A stretch of 64,000 bases of DNA from JACKJK01 sp046159835 (GTDB lineage Bacteria; Pseudomonadota; Alphaproteobacteria; Rhizobiales; Tepidamorphaceae): positions 1,736,001 through 1,800,000 of the forward strand of contig NZ_JBJXCY010000001.1 in the NCBI RefSeq assembly GCF_046159835.1. The letters are read 5' to 3'. Within the stretch, counting starts at the first letter, position 1; the number at the start of each line of letters is the position of its first letter. A program made the position numbers and the translations under genes. Shown one piece after another: positions 47,443-57,569 of this stretch. The notes below the pieces were generated by a model. The model did not search any database, had not been told where the DNA came from, and saw only the letters and a program-made list of their open reading frames with translations.

Positions 47443-48204
47443 TCAGCCCGCGTTGCCGGGCTGCAGCGCCGCCATGACATTCGCGGCCGCGTCGAACTCG
47501 CGTTTGCGGGCTGCCCGCCGGGCCATCGCCTCGGCATCCTCGCCCCACTGGCGCATTTGCCAGTCTTCGTCCACGTGGGCAGCTTCCCAGGCGCTGTCGG
47601 GGCTGGTGCGCCCCTCGCGAACAGCGAGCGCCAGCACGGCGGACCCGGACAAGGTGGTTAGCGTGTGAAGCGCAGCCAGCTCGATCGCCGAAAGTGTCTC
47701 CAGCTGCTGCGCGATGCCGTCCGCCGCCTCGACATCCTGCGAGATCGGCATGACGCCCTCGGCCAGCACGAGTTGCATCCCGAAACGCTCGTTGAACCAG
47801 TTGATGAGCCCGTCCCACGCCTCGCGTTGCGCGGCAATCAGGCTATCCGGGCTTTCGGCGCGGTAGCAGACAAGGTCCGAGCAGGCATAGGCGGCCACAT
47901 CGCGCGCAACCTCGGCCTTCACCGTGCGCACACCGTCAATTGCCGTGTTGGCAAGCCGTGTCACCGGCATGGTCGCCGGGTTCACAACCTCGAGCTGCGC
48001 GTCCCATTCATCGGCAATCAGCCTAGCGAGCATGTCGGTTGGAACCGACAGCGGGTTGCGCGCCGGCGTCTTCAGCGGGCGGTTGTCGAGCAGCACGTCA
48101 TGCCCGCCTTCGGTCGCTCGCACCGTCACGTCTTTGTAGAAACGCTTCGGCAGTTCCATGCGTGAAAGCTCCTGCGCGCGCAGCAGCGGATTGTCGTCGC
48201 TCAC
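47443..48204 (-). CDS. ATP12-family F1-ATPase assembly chaperone
   Basis: The 253-residue protein matches ATP12: ELPKRFYKDVTV, LDNRPLKTPARNPLSVPT, IADEWDAQLEVVNPATMPVTRLANTAID and DLVCYRAESPDSLIAAQREAWDGL. ATP12 binds F1 alpha subunits during assembly and is confined to alphaproteobacteria and mitochondria. The GTG start overlaps the HAD stop by 4 bases; an internal ATG lies at residue 16. Confidence 0.94.
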   Translation of the reverse strand: MSDDNPLLRAQELSRMELPKRFYKDVTVRATEGGHDVLLDNRPLKTPARNPLSVPTDMLARLIADEWDAQLEVVNPATMPVTRLANTAIDGVRTVKAEVARDVAAYACSDLVCYRAESPDSLIAAQREAWDGLINWFNERFGMQLVLAEGVMPISQDVEAADGIAQQLETLSAIELAALHTLTTLSGSAVLALAVREGRTSPDSAWEAAHVDEDWQMRQWGEDAEAMARRAARKREFDAAANVMAALQPGNAG

Positions 48205-48890
48205 GTAGCCGTCTCCCTGTGCTCGCCGCTCAGCGATGCGATGGCCTCGTCCAGCGCGGAAAAATCGTCGATGACGAGGGACGCGCCCGCCGGGCGCAGG
48301 TGTTCCGTGTCGTGGTAGCCCCATGACACGCCGATGCCGCGCGCGCCAGCCGAACGCGCCATCTCCATGTCGAACACCGTATCGCCGATGACAAACGTGC
48401 GCTCCGCCGGGATGCCGCATTCGCTCATGGCTGTTGTCACCATGGAGGGGTGCGGTTTGGAGGGGTGATCGTCAGCCGTTTGGATCGAGACGAAGTGTGC
48501 GTGCCAGTCGTAGCGTTGCAGGACGTGGTCCACGCCGCGGCGCGACTTGCCGGTTGCGATGCCGAGGATGAGATCGTCGCGCGCGGCAAACCGCGAAATC
48601 GTCTCCGGCGCGCCGGGAAACAGCGGCTCGCGCGAATCCTCCTGCCGCCGCAGCGTCTGGAACGCCTCCCGGTAGGCCCCGGCGAGACGTTCGTGCTGTG
48701 CATGGTCCGACGCCACCAGCCGCGCCATTGCTTCCACCAGCGACAGGCCAACGACCGACAGCATGGTCTTACGGTCCGGCAGGTCGAGCGACTCCGACTC
48801 GAACGCCGCCGTCAGCGCGGCCACGATCATGTGCTGGCTGTCGACCAGCGTACCGTCCATGTCGAAGAGTACGAGCGTCGGTTCGCTCAT
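48201..48890 (-). CDS. HAD-family phosphatase (phosphoglycolate phosphatase-like)
   Basis: The 229-residue HAD hydrolase has the nucleophile motif LVLFDMDGTLVDS, the conserved Lys in HPSKPHP and FVIGDTVFDMEMARSAG. It is similar to Gph/phosphoglycolate phosphatase, but substrate is not proven. Start and stop overlap neighbours by 4 bases. Confidence 0.9.
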   Translation of the reverse strand: MSEPTLVLFDMDGTLVDSQHMIVAALTAAFESESLDLPDRKTMLSVVGLSLVEAMARLVASDHAQHERLAGAYREAFQTLRRQEDSREPLFPGAPETISRFAARDDLILGIATGKSRRGVDHVLQRYDWHAHFVSIQTADDHPSKPHPSMVTTAMSECGIPAERTFVIGDTVFDMEMARSAGARGIGVSWGYHDTEHLRPAGASLVIDDFSALDEAIASLSGEHRETAT

Positions 48891-49156
48891 GTGTCGTTGC
48901 CGTCCCTGTGGTCGCCGTCCTTGTTGCCGCCGTCGCGCGCTTCGATGCGTTCAATACGGGATTCGTGATTTGCGACCAGCTTCTCGATCGCCGCGTTGGT
49001 CCGCTTCATCTCGGCCAGAAGTTCGGTCATCGCAGCGTCGTTGGGCGTCGCCGGCTTCCCGCCCAGCATGATGCGCGCCTGGCGGCGGCTGTAATACACG
49101 ATGCCGGCGACGATGACGGCGAACAGGAAGATGACGAGATATTCGAGCCAGCTCAT
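48887..49156 (-). CDS. Small single-pass membrane protein with charged tail
   Basis: The 89-residue product has a hydrophobic helix (WLEYLVIFLFAVIVAGIVYY, residues 3-22), then a predicted coiled-coil stretch (AAMTELLAEMKRTNAAIEKL) and a Gly/Asp/Asn-rich tail. No family is recognised. It overlaps both the RluC-like gene and the HAD gene by 4 bases, so it is translated within the operon. Confidence 0.78.
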   Translation of the reverse strand: MSWLEYLVIFLFAVIVAGIVYYSRRQARIMLGGKPATPNDAAMTELLAEMKRTNAAIEKLVANHESRIERIEARDGGNKDGDHRDGNDT

Positions 49157-50145
49157 GCCTCGTCATCCCCGTCCACGGCCCCGCTCGCGGGCACCTCGAA
49201 ACCGAAGAACGCAAACGTGTCCACCATGTGCTTGGGCAGCGGCGCAGTCACGTCGACGATCTTGCCGGTTCGCGGATGCTTGAAGCTCAGGCGCCTTGCG
49301 TGCAGGTGCAGCCGGTTCTCAAGTACCGGCGGCGTCAGCGCATCGCCTTCGTACTTGTCATCGCCGAGGATCGGCGTGCCGATGGCCGCCATGTGCGCGC
49401 GCAGCTGGTGCTGGCGGCCGGTCAGCGGCTTGAGGCTGACCCAGGCTGCCGTGGTTGCGACCTTGTCCACGACGGAATATTTCGTGACGGCGCGCTGCGC
49501 ATCCGCCTCGCCCTTGTGCGCGGCGCGGACGCGGTCGCCCTTCGGCCCCTTCGCCTTGATGAGGTCGATGTCGATCTCGCCCTGCACCGGGTCCGGCACG
49601 CCGCCGGTCACCGCCCAGTATATCTTGCGCACCGAACGCGTCTGGAACGCCTTGCCGAGGCTCGCCGCGATGGTGCGGCGCTTGGCAATCGCCAGCACGC
49701 CGGAGGTCTCGCGGTCGAGCCGGTGGACGAGGCGCGGGCGCTTCTCGCCCTGCCCCATGCCGGCGAGAATGCCGTCGATATGGCGCGACATCTTCGATCC
49801 GCCCTGTACCGCAAGCCCCGGTGTCTTGTTGAGGATCAGCAGGTCCTCATCCTCGTAGATCGCGAGATCCGCGATCAGCTTGCGGTCGGCGGCGCTGGCG
49901 CTGGGCGGCGGTGGCTTCGGCTTGTCGTCGGTCGCATGGACCGCCATCGGCGGCACGCGCACCTCCTGCCCCTGCGCGATACGCTGGTTGGCCTTGGCGC
50001 GCGATCCGTCGACGCGCACCTGCCCCGTGCGCAACAACTTCTGCAGTGCACCATGGCCGAGTGCGGGATAGCGCTCGCGAAACCAGCGGTCGAGGCGCAT
50101 GCCGTCCTCGTCCGCGTTGATGCTGACCGTCTCGGACCCGCTCAC
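49153..50145 (-). CDS. RluA-family pseudouridine synthase (RluC/D-like)
   Basis: The 330-residue protein has an N-terminal S4-like RNA-binding domain (MRLDRWFRERYPALGHGALQKLL) and a catalytic domain with RLVHRLDRETSGVLAIAK, the second Asp of HRLDRETSG being the nucleophile, and LKPLTGRQHQLRAHMAAIG. It modifies uridines in 23S rRNA. The GTG start overlaps the crcB stop by 4 bases. Confidence 0.93.
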   Translation of the reverse strand: MSGSETVSINADEDGMRLDRWFRERYPALGHGALQKLLRTGQVRVDGSRAKANQRIAQGQEVRVPPMAVHATDDKPKPPPPSASAADRKLIADLAIYEDEDLLILNKTPGLAVQGGSKMSRHIDGILAGMGQGEKRPRLVHRLDRETSGVLAIAKRRTIAASLGKAFQTRSVRKIYWAVTGGVPDPVQGEIDIDLIKAKGPKGDRVRAAHKGEADAQRAVTKYSVVDKVATTAAWVSLKPLTGRQHQLRAHMAAIGTPILGDDKYEGDALTPPVLENRLHLHARRLSFKHPRTGKIVDVTAPLPKHMVDTFAFFGFEVPASGAVDGDDEA

Positions 50146-50528
50146 AGCGCGCTCCGCATGGCAACCAGTCCCGCCCAGCAGGCGGCAATCGACAGCAGCA
50201 CCGAACCGCCCACGTAGAGAAGCACGAGTCCTGTCTCGCCGCGCTCGGCGAGCGCCATCGTGTCCAGCGAGAATGCGGAGAAGGTCGTGAACCCCCCGAG
50301 GAAGCCGGTCACCAGCAGCAATCGCATGGCGGAACTGCCTTCGCCCCGCGCGACGATGTACTCCACGAAACAGGCGATGAGGAACGAGCCGACGACGTTC
50401 ACGATGATCGTGCCCCACGGAAACCGCGTCCCGAGCGCAGACGCCGCCCACAGCCCGACAAGGAAGCGCGACGCCGCGCCTGCCCCGCCGCCGCACGCGA
50501 CCAGCAAGGCCTGCTGAACGAGGCTCAT
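50142..50528 (-). CDS. crcB: Fluoride ion channel CrcB/Fluc
   Basis: This 128-residue four-helix membrane protein works as an antiparallel dimer that exports fluoride. GGGAGAASRFLVG, the central WGTIIVNVVGSFLI and the GFLGGFTTFSAFSLD fluoride-pore motif are visible. No fluoride riboswitch is evident because it sits within a coupled operon. Overlaps both neighbours by 4 bases. Confidence 0.96.
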   Translation of the reverse strand: MSLVQQALLVACGGGAGAASRFLVGLWAASALGTRFPWGTIIVNVVGSFLIACFVEYIVARGEGSSAMRLLLVTGFLGGFTTFSAFSLDTMALAERGETGLVLLYVGGSVLLSIAACWAGLVAMRSAL

Positions 50529-51265
50529 CGCGGCTTTCCGTTCGCTAGCGGTTGCTTACCTGCGCCTTTGCCAAGCAGGCGAGCACCCTTCAAGCGCAGA
50601 TAGTCCAGCGTGAAGCGCTCTTTCCAACTGCCGCTTCCAAGATGATAGCCGTAGGTCATGCCGTTGTTCAGGAGCTCCGTGGCTTCCGTGCGCCGGCGCG
50701 TGCGCCGCGGATTGAAGGCGATGCGTCGTTCGACGCGCACGCCTTGGTACCGGTCCGCGCCTGCCTGGTAAATCCTGTTGAGGAAACCCGGCCCCGTCGA
50801 AGACGTGACTTCGGCATATGTTTTCGGACTGGGCGGGTTTTCGCGCAGACTGTCGATGCAGTCGCGCCACAAGGGATGGCCGGGCTCGGACGCAAAGACG
50901 AAATTGCAGACAGCGTCCCGCCAGTCTCCGTAGTCAATGTTGCGTTCGCTGGCGAGCATCACCTGACAACCGGCATAGTCGTAGGGGCGCAGGAAGATGT
51001 AGTCGAGGTCGCAATACAGCCCGCCGAAATCCAGCATCATCAGGTAGCGGAAGGAATCCGCCCGCATGATCGGCATGGTGAAACCGGAATAGACCGGGAA
51101 GAAATCCGGATGGTTTTCGCGGACATAGGTGTCCATTGCCGCGTCGGTCCACAGTCGATAGTCCCAGTCCTTGTGATAGGTGCGAACCGACTGGACGGCA
51201 TGGTGCAAGCGCGCCGGGATGCGCTCGTCCTTCCAGGTCTGGTGGATGATCTTCGGTATGCCCAT
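50525..51265 (-). CDS. Glycosyltransferase family 32 (capsular/OCH1-like)
   Basis: The 246-residue cytoplasmic transferase has the GT32 pattern PKIIHQTWKDERIPARL, RADSFRYLMMLDFGGLYCDLDYIFLRP with the DXD motif DLD, and SEPGHPLW. Acceptor and product are unknown; surface polysaccharide is likely. It is the only accessory-type gene in an otherwise conserved run and overlaps the crcB start by 4 bases. Confidence 0.88.
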   Translation of the reverse strand: MGIPKIIHQTWKDERIPARLHHAVQSVRTYHKDWDYRLWTDAAMDTYVRENHPDFFPVYSGFTMPIMRADSFRYLMMLDFGGLYCDLDYIFLRPYDYAGCQVMLASERNIDYGDWRDAVCNFVFASEPGHPLWRDCIDSLRENPPSPKTYAEVTSSTGPGFLNRIYQAGADRYQGVRVERRIAFNPRRTRRRTEATELLNNGMTYGYHLGSGSWKERFTLDYLRLKGARLLGKGAGKQPLANGKPR

Positions 51266-51331
51266 GCGTTGTGCCCGCGGCCAGCGATCGCCCATCGTTA
51301 GGCGGCCCGCGACGCTCCGGTCAAGGTGGGT

Positions 51332-52627
51332 TCACTGCCGGCGCTTGGCGAACCAGTCGAGACGCTTTCGGATTTCGCGCTCGAAACCGCGGTCCGGCGG
51401 GTCGTAGAAGGTCTGGCGTCCCAACTCGTCGGGGAAGTAGTCCTGCCCGGAAAAGCCCTCCGGCGTGTCGTGATCGTAGGCATAGCCCTTCCCGTAGCCC
51501 TCGTCCTTCATCAGGTTCGTCGGGGCATTGAGGATGTGCTTGGGCGGCATCAGCGAGCCGTGTTGCTTCGCGGTGCGGCTGGCGGCCTTGAAGGCGACAT
51601 AGGCACCGTTCGATTTCGGTGCGACGGCCAGATAGATCACTGCCTGCGCGATGGCGAGTTCGCCTTCGGGCGAACCGAGAAACTGGAAGGCATCGCGCGC
51701 GGCGATGGTGATGCCGAGCGCCTGTGGGTCCGCCAGCCCGATATCCTCCACCGCCATGCGCACCACACGGCGCGCTATGTAGAGCGGATCCTCGCCGGCA
51801 TCGAACATGCGTGCGAGATAATACAGCGCGGCATCGGCATCAGACCCGCGCACCGCCTTGTGCAGCGCGGAGATCAGGTTGTAGTGCCCGTCCTGCCCCT
51901 TGTCGTAGATCGGCGCGCGACGTTGCACGACCTCCTGTAACGCCTCTGCCGAAAAGTTCTCGCCGGAGCGCGACGCCCGCCAAACATCCTCGGCCAGCGT
52001 CAGGACCGCGCGTCCGTCACCGTCCGCCATTCGGATCAGGCTGGCGCGCGCATCATCGTCCAGCGGCAGCGGCTTGCCTGTTTCCACTTCCGCGCGCCCC
52101 AGCAGCTTGTCGAGGGCTTGTTGATCGAGCGAGCGGAAAGTCAGGACGTGCGCGCGAGACAGAAGCGCCGCGTTCAGTTCAAACGACGGGTTCTCGGTCG
52201 TTGCACCGACCAGCGTGATCGTGCCGTCTTCCATGACGGGCAGGAAGGAATCGAGCTGGGCGCGGTTGAAGCGGTGGATCTCGTCGACGAAGAGCAATGT
52301 GCCCTCCCCCGTCTGGCGGCGCTGCCGGGCGGCGGCGAACACCGCTTTCAGGTCCGCCACGCCGGAAAAGATCGCAGAGATCTGTTCGAAGTGCAGATCG
52401 GTTTCCTTCGCCAGCAGGCGCGCCAGCGTTGTCTTGCCCGTCCCCGGCGGCCCCCAGAAGATGAGCGAGCCGAGCGAGCCGGATTCCAGCATCCGCGTGA
52501 CGATGCCGTCCAGACCGACGAGATGGTCCTGCCCCGCAATGTCGGCAAGCGATGCCGGGCGCAGCCTGTCCGCCAGCGGACGCGGCGCGTCAGCATCCAT
52601 GCCGGCGGCTTCGAACAGGTTCGCCAT
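51332..52627 (-). CDS. rarA: Replication-associated recombination protein A
   Basis: The 431-residue AAA+ protein (MgsA/WRNIP1 family) works at stalled replication forks. Walker A is WGPPGTGKTTLARLLA, Walker B LLFVDEIHRFN, with LVGATTENPSFELNAALLSR sensor region and a C-terminal tetramerisation domain. It is directly downstream of the DegP-type gene (6 bases). Confidence 0.96.
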   Translation of the reverse strand: MANLFEAAGMDADAPRPLADRLRPASLADIAGQDHLVGLDGIVTRMLESGSLGSLIFWGPPGTGKTTLARLLAKETDLHFEQISAIFSGVADLKAVFAAARQRRQTGEGTLLFVDEIHRFNRAQLDSFLPVMEDGTITLVGATTENPSFELNAALLSRAHVLTFRSLDQQALDKLLGRAEVETGKPLPLDDDARASLIRMADGDGRAVLTLAEDVWRASRSGENFSAEALQEVVQRRAPIYDKGQDGHYNLISALHKAVRGSDADAALYYLARMFDAGEDPLYIARRVVRMAVEDIGLADPQALGITIAARDAFQFLGSPEGELAIAQAVIYLAVAPKSNGAYVAFKAASRTAKQHGSLMPPKHILNAPTNLMKDEGYGKGYAYDHDTPEGFSGQDYFPDELGRQTFYDPPDRGFEREIRKRLDWFAKRRQ

Positions 52628-52633
52628 CTTGGC

Positions 52634-54085
<1,452 letters not shown>

Positions 54086-54162
54086 GGGCCACCTCCGCGT
54101 GGAATATCGGGTCCCCGGTATCGGATTGACAGGCGTGCCACCAAAATTTGGCGACAAGACGC

Positions 54163-54199
54163 AAAAAGGGCGCGCCAGCCGAGCCGACGCGCCCTTTTT
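54163..54199 (-). terminator. Terminator of the alpha ribosomal operon
   Basis: A 12-bp perfect stem AAAAAGGGCGCG (54163-54174) with CGCGCCCTTTTT (54188-54199) and 13-base loop lies 25 bases past the rplQ stop. The A run on the left arm becomes the U tract in the minus-strand transcript. Confidence 0.88.
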
Positions 54200-54223
54200 G
54201 AATGATTTGGCTACAAGCGAGGC

Positions 54224-54658
54224 TTAGGCTTCGGCGCCTTCGTCCATCTCGGCCATCACCGCCTCGTGGCGCGCACGGTCGGCGGCACCCTTGGCGGATT
54301 CGTCACGGTCGACAAGCTCGATCACCGCGACCGGCGCGTTGTCACCGTGCCGGAAACCAGCCCTCATGACCCGCGTGTAGCCGCCGTTGCGGTCCTTGTA
54401 GCGGCCCGCCAGCGTATCGAACAGCTTCTTGACCGCATCCTCGTCGCCGATCTGCGAGATCGCCTGGCGGCGGGCGTGAAGGTCGCCACGCTTGCCCAGC
54501 GTGATCAGCTTGTCGACGATCGGCTTCAGGTCTTTGGCCTTCGGCAGAGTCGTGACGATCTGCTCGTGCGTCAGCAGCGAAGCGGCCATGTTCGCGAACA
54601 TCGCCTTGCGGTGGCTGGCGGTCCGGTTCAGCTTGCGGCCGGATTTTCCATGGTTCAT
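54224..54658 (-). CDS. rplQ: 50S ribosomal protein L17
   Basis: The 144-residue protein opens with the L17 motif MNHGKSGRKLNRTASHRKA and MFANMAASLLTHEQIVTT, then LITLGKRGDLHARRQA. The C-terminus is extended and acidic. Last gene of the alpha operon, after rpoA and before the terminator. Confidence 0.98.
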   Translation of the reverse strand: MNHGKSGRKLNRTASHRKAMFANMAASLLTHEQIVTTLPKAKDLKPIVDKLITLGKRGDLHARRQAISQIGDEDAVKKLFDTLAGRYKDRNGGYTRVMRAGFRHGDNAPVAVIELVDRDESAKGAADRARHEAVMAEMDEGAEA

Positions 54659-54697
54659 CGGACTATTCTCCTACGGCGCGGCAGAGCGCGCGGCGCC

Positions 54698-55723
54698 TCA
54701 ATAATGCTCTTCGTAACGCTTGGCCAGGTCTTCGATGTTCTCCGGCGGCCAGCCCGTCACTTCCATGCCCAGATGCAGACCCATCTGCGCAAGGACTTCC
54801 TTGATCTCATTCAGCGACTTGCGGCCGAAGTTCGGGGTGCGGAGCATCTCCGACTCGGTCTTCAGAATCAGGTCGCCGATATAGACGATGTTGTCGTTCT
54901 TCAGGCAGTTGGCCGAGCGAACCGAAAGCTCCAGCTCGTCCACCTTCTTCAGCAGCGCCGGGTTGAAGGCCAGCTCCGGCACTTCGGTGGTCGGCGTTTC
55001 CGGCTTCGGCTCATCGAAGTTGACGAAGATCGAAAGCTGGTCCTGCAGGATGCGGGCGGCATAGGCGATCGCGTCTTCCGGCGTAACCGAACCGTCCGTC
55101 TCGATTTCCATCATCAGCTTGTCGTAGTCGAGGATCTGGCCCTCACGGGTCGGCTCGACCTTGTAGGACACGCGCTTGACCGGCGAATACATGCTGTCGA
55201 CCGGGATCAGGCCGATCGGCGCGTCATCCGGGCGGTTGCGATCAGCCGCGACGTAGCCCTTGCCGGTGTTGACGGTGAACTCGATGCGGATTTCCGCGCC
55301 GTCGTCCAGCGTGCAAAGCGGCAGGTTCGGGTTCAGGATCTCGACGTCGCCAACGGTCTGAATGTCACCGGCAACAACCTGGCCGGGGCCTTCCTTGCGC
55401 AGGGTCATGCGCTTGGGGCCGTCGCCTTCCATCTTGATGGCGATGTCCTTGATGTTCAGGACGATGTCGGTCACGTCCTCGCGAACGCCCGGGATCGACG
55501 AGAACTCGTGCAGCACGCCGTCAATCTGAGCGGACGTAACGGCGGCACCCTGCAGTGAAGACAGCAGGATGCGGCGCAGCGAGTTGCCCAGCGTCTGGCC
55601 GTAGCCGCGCTCGAGCGGCTCGGCGACGAGGGTCGCCTGGCGCTTGGGGTCGTGACCGGGTTGCACTTCCAGCTTGTTCGGCCGGATCAGCTCTTGCCAA
55701 TTCTTCTCGATCACCTTCGACAC
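54698..55723 (-). CDS. rpoA: DNA-directed RNA polymerase subunit alpha
   Basis: The 341-residue alpha subunit has the dimerising N-terminal domain (KNWQELIRPNKLE, AEPLERGYGQTLGNSLRRILLSS) and the C-terminal promoter-contact domain (ELSVRSANCLKNDNIVYIGDL, NFGRKSLNEIKEVL). It assembles core RNA polymerase. A 202-base gap separates it from rpsK and holds no gene I can support. Confidence 0.98.
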   Translation of the reverse strand: MSKVIEKNWQELIRPNKLEVQPGHDPKRQATLVAEPLERGYGQTLGNSLRRILLSSLQGAAVTSAQIDGVLHEFSSIPGVREDVTDIVLNIKDIAIKMEGDGPKRMTLRKEGPGQVVAGDIQTVGDVEILNPNLPLCTLDDGAEIRIEFTVNTGKGYVAADRNRPDDAPIGLIPVDSMYSPVKRVSYKVEPTREGQILDYDKLMMEIETDGSVTPEDAIAYAARILQDQLSIFVNFDEPKPETPTTEVPELAFNPALLKKVDELELSVRSANCLKNDNIVYIGDLILKTESEMLRTPNFGRKSLNEIKEVLAQMGLHLGMEVTGWPPENIEDLAKRYEEHY

Positions 55724-55925
55724 CTCTTGCAGATGGACCGGCGCCTTCGCCCTGGGACAAACCCTGCCCCAGCAGGCGGGTCCGGAACCGGTTCGGGATT
55801 GTCCCTCCGGTTCGATCAGGCTCTGGCCCGGTCAGCCAAAATCTTAAATGGCGCACTTGCCCCCTGGCGTGCGCCCCAATAACGAGCGCCCCGCAGCATG
55901 TGCCGCGAGGCGATATTTCGAAGTC

Positions 55926-56315
55926 TCAGACGCGGCGCTTCTTGCGCGGGCGGCAGCCATTGTGCGGGATCGGGGTCACGTCGCGGATCGACGTCACGTT
56001 GAAACCCGCCGCCTGGATGGCGCGCAGTGCCGACTCGCGGCCCGAACCGGGACCGCGCACTTCGACTTCCAGCGTGCGCATGCCGTGCTCGGCAGCCTTC
56101 TTGGCCGCGTCTTCAGCGGCAAGCTGCGCCGCATACGGGGTCGACTTGCGCGAACCCTTGAAGCCCATGGCGCCGGCCGAGGCCCAGGAAATCGTGTTCC
56201 CCTGCGCATCGGTGATGGTGATCATGGTGTTGTTGAAGCTGGCGTTCACGTGCGCGACGCCGGACGCGATGTTCTTGCGTTCCCTGCGCGATACGCGCTT
56301 TGAGTCCTTGGCCAT
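55926..56315 (-). CDS. rpsK: 30S ribosomal protein S11
   Basis: The 129-residue protein has VAHVNASFNNTMITITDAQGN and the C-terminal VTSIRDVTPIPHNGCRPRKKRRV. Start ATG at 56315 gives the normal length; upstream in-frame sequence is not conserved. Confidence 0.98.
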   Translation of the reverse strand: MAKDSKRVSRRERKNIASGVAHVNASFNNTMITITDAQGNTISWASAGAMGFKGSRKSTPYAAQLAAEDAAKKAAEHGMRTLEVEVRGPGSGRESALRAIQAAGFNVTSIRDVTPIPHNGCRPRKKRRV

Positions 56316-56381
56316 GGCTTTTGTCTGGTCCTCGTGGTTCCGGTCGCCACGCCTTCGCGGCACCGGCCTTGTCCTTTGAAA

Positions 56382-56750
56382 TTACTTCTTCTTGCCGGCG
56401 ATCGCCTTCGCCGGACCCTTGCGGGTGCGCGCGTTGGTGTGCGTACGCTGACCGCGCACCGGCAGACCACGGCGGTGGCGCAGGCCACGGTAGCAGCCAA
56501 GGTCCATCAGGCGCTTGATATTCATCGCGACGTCGCGGCGAAGGTCGCCCTCGACCATGTAGTCGCGGTCGATGACTTCACGGATCTTGAGAACCTCGGC
56601 ATCGCTCAACTCGTTGACCCGGCGGGTCAGGTCGATGCTCACCTTCTCACAGATTTCCTTGGCCTTCTGCAGGCCGATCCCATGGATGTACTGCAGCGCG
56701 ATGGGAACGCGCTTTGCGGTCGGAATGTTGACGCCTGCGATGCGGGCCAT
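56382..56750 (-). CDS. rpsM: 30S ribosomal protein S13
   Basis: The 122-residue protein has the opening ARIAGVNIPTAKRVPIALQYIHGIG and C-terminal GLRHRRGLPVRGQRT. First gene of the alpha operon, with its own promoter candidate and a structured leader. Confidence 0.98.
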   Translation of the reverse strand: MARIAGVNIPTAKRVPIALQYIHGIGLQKAKEICEKVSIDLTRRVNELSDAEVLKIREVIDRDYMVEGDLRRDVAMNIKRLMDLGCYRGLRHRRGLPVRGQRTHTNARTRKGPAKAIAGKKK

Positions 56751-56786
56751 TTTCTTCTCTCCAACACGGCCTCACCGGGCCTGGTT

Positions 56787-56956
56787 CGTGGTCTCACGGC
56801 AGCCCCGGCTGCCAGTTCGTCAAGGCGGGACCACGTCAGGTATGACTGCAAATCGAACAACACCGCTCCCGGACGGTGCGCGGCACCTCCGAAGACGGCG
56901 TGATCAACTCGCTAAAAAGAGAGCCGTAGATATCGGATCATCGGCCCGCAAGTCAA
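56787..56956 (-). promoter_or_regulatory. Promoter and structured leader of the rpsM-rpsK-rpoA-rplQ operon
   Basis: On the minus strand TTGACT (56956-56951) and TATCTA (56932-56927) have an 18-base spacer. The predicted leader contains a nested stem-loop: outer arms GACCACG (56829-56835) with CGTGGTC (56787-56793), inner arms GGCAGCC (56798-56804) with GGCTGCC (56807-56813). Autoregulation by a ribosomal protein is plausible. Confidence 0.5.
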
Positions 56957-56987
56957 CCTTTCACTTGGTCTGCGACTGTTACTCTGC

Positions 56988-57569
56988 TTACCCTTCCAAC
57001 GCGGTCACGACCGATGCCGTGACTTCGTCGATATCCTGCATCCCGTCGACGCTCTTCAACTGCCCCTTCACGCCGTAGTAGTCGGACAGTGGCGCCGTCT
57101 GCTCGCGATAGGCGACGAGGCGCTTGCGGAACGATTCGGGATTGTCGTCGGAACGTGCCTGCCCGCCGGCGGCGATCGTCTCGGCGACGCGATTCTCCAT
57201 GCGCTTGACGAGTTCGTCCTCGTCGACGGTGAACTCGATCACCGCATCGAGGCTCAGCCCCTTCTCGTCCAGCATCCTGCCCAGCGCCTCGGCCTGGCCG
57301 ACCGTGCGCGGGAAACCGTCGAGAATGAAACCGTTCTGCGCGTCCGGCGACTCGAGACGCTCGGCGATGATGGCGACCACGATCTCGTCGGGAACAAGCC
57401 CGCCCGATTCCATGATCGGCTGTGCCTGCTGGCCAACCGGCGTCTGCGCAGCAACGGCGGCGCGCAGCATGTCCCCGGTCGAAAGCTGAACAGCGTTGTA
57501 CTTCTGCTCGATACGCTTGGCCTGCGTGCCTTTGCCAGCACCCGGCGGCCCCAACAGAATCAGCCTCAT
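56988..57569 (-). CDS. adk: Adenylate kinase
   Basis: The 193-residue short-form kinase has LLGPPGAGKGTQAKRI (P-loop), STGDMLRAAVAAQTPVG and ILDGFPRTVGQAEAL. It lacks a zinc LID. The ATG overlaps the secY stop by 4 bases, typical for this cluster. Confidence 0.97.
   Translation of the reverse strand: MRLILLGPPGAGKGTQAKRIEQKYNAVQLSTGDMLRAAVAAQTPVGQQAQPIMESGGLVPDEIVVAIIAERLESPDAQNGFILDGFPRTVGQAEALGRMLDEKGLSLDAVIEFTVDEDELVKRMENRVAETIAAGGQARSDDNPESFRKRLVAYREQTAPLSDYYGVKGQLKSVDGMQDIDEVTASVVTALEG

Noticed and set aside
50529..50600. Fluoride riboswitch ahead of crcB
   Set aside because: crcB begins inside the end of the GT32 gene, so there is no leader of its own.
55785..55830. Palindromic GAACCGGTTC and nearby repeat in the rpsK-rpoA gap
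   Set aside because: Short, GC-rich, no U tract and no other sign of terminator or operator; not distinguishable from chance in this composition.
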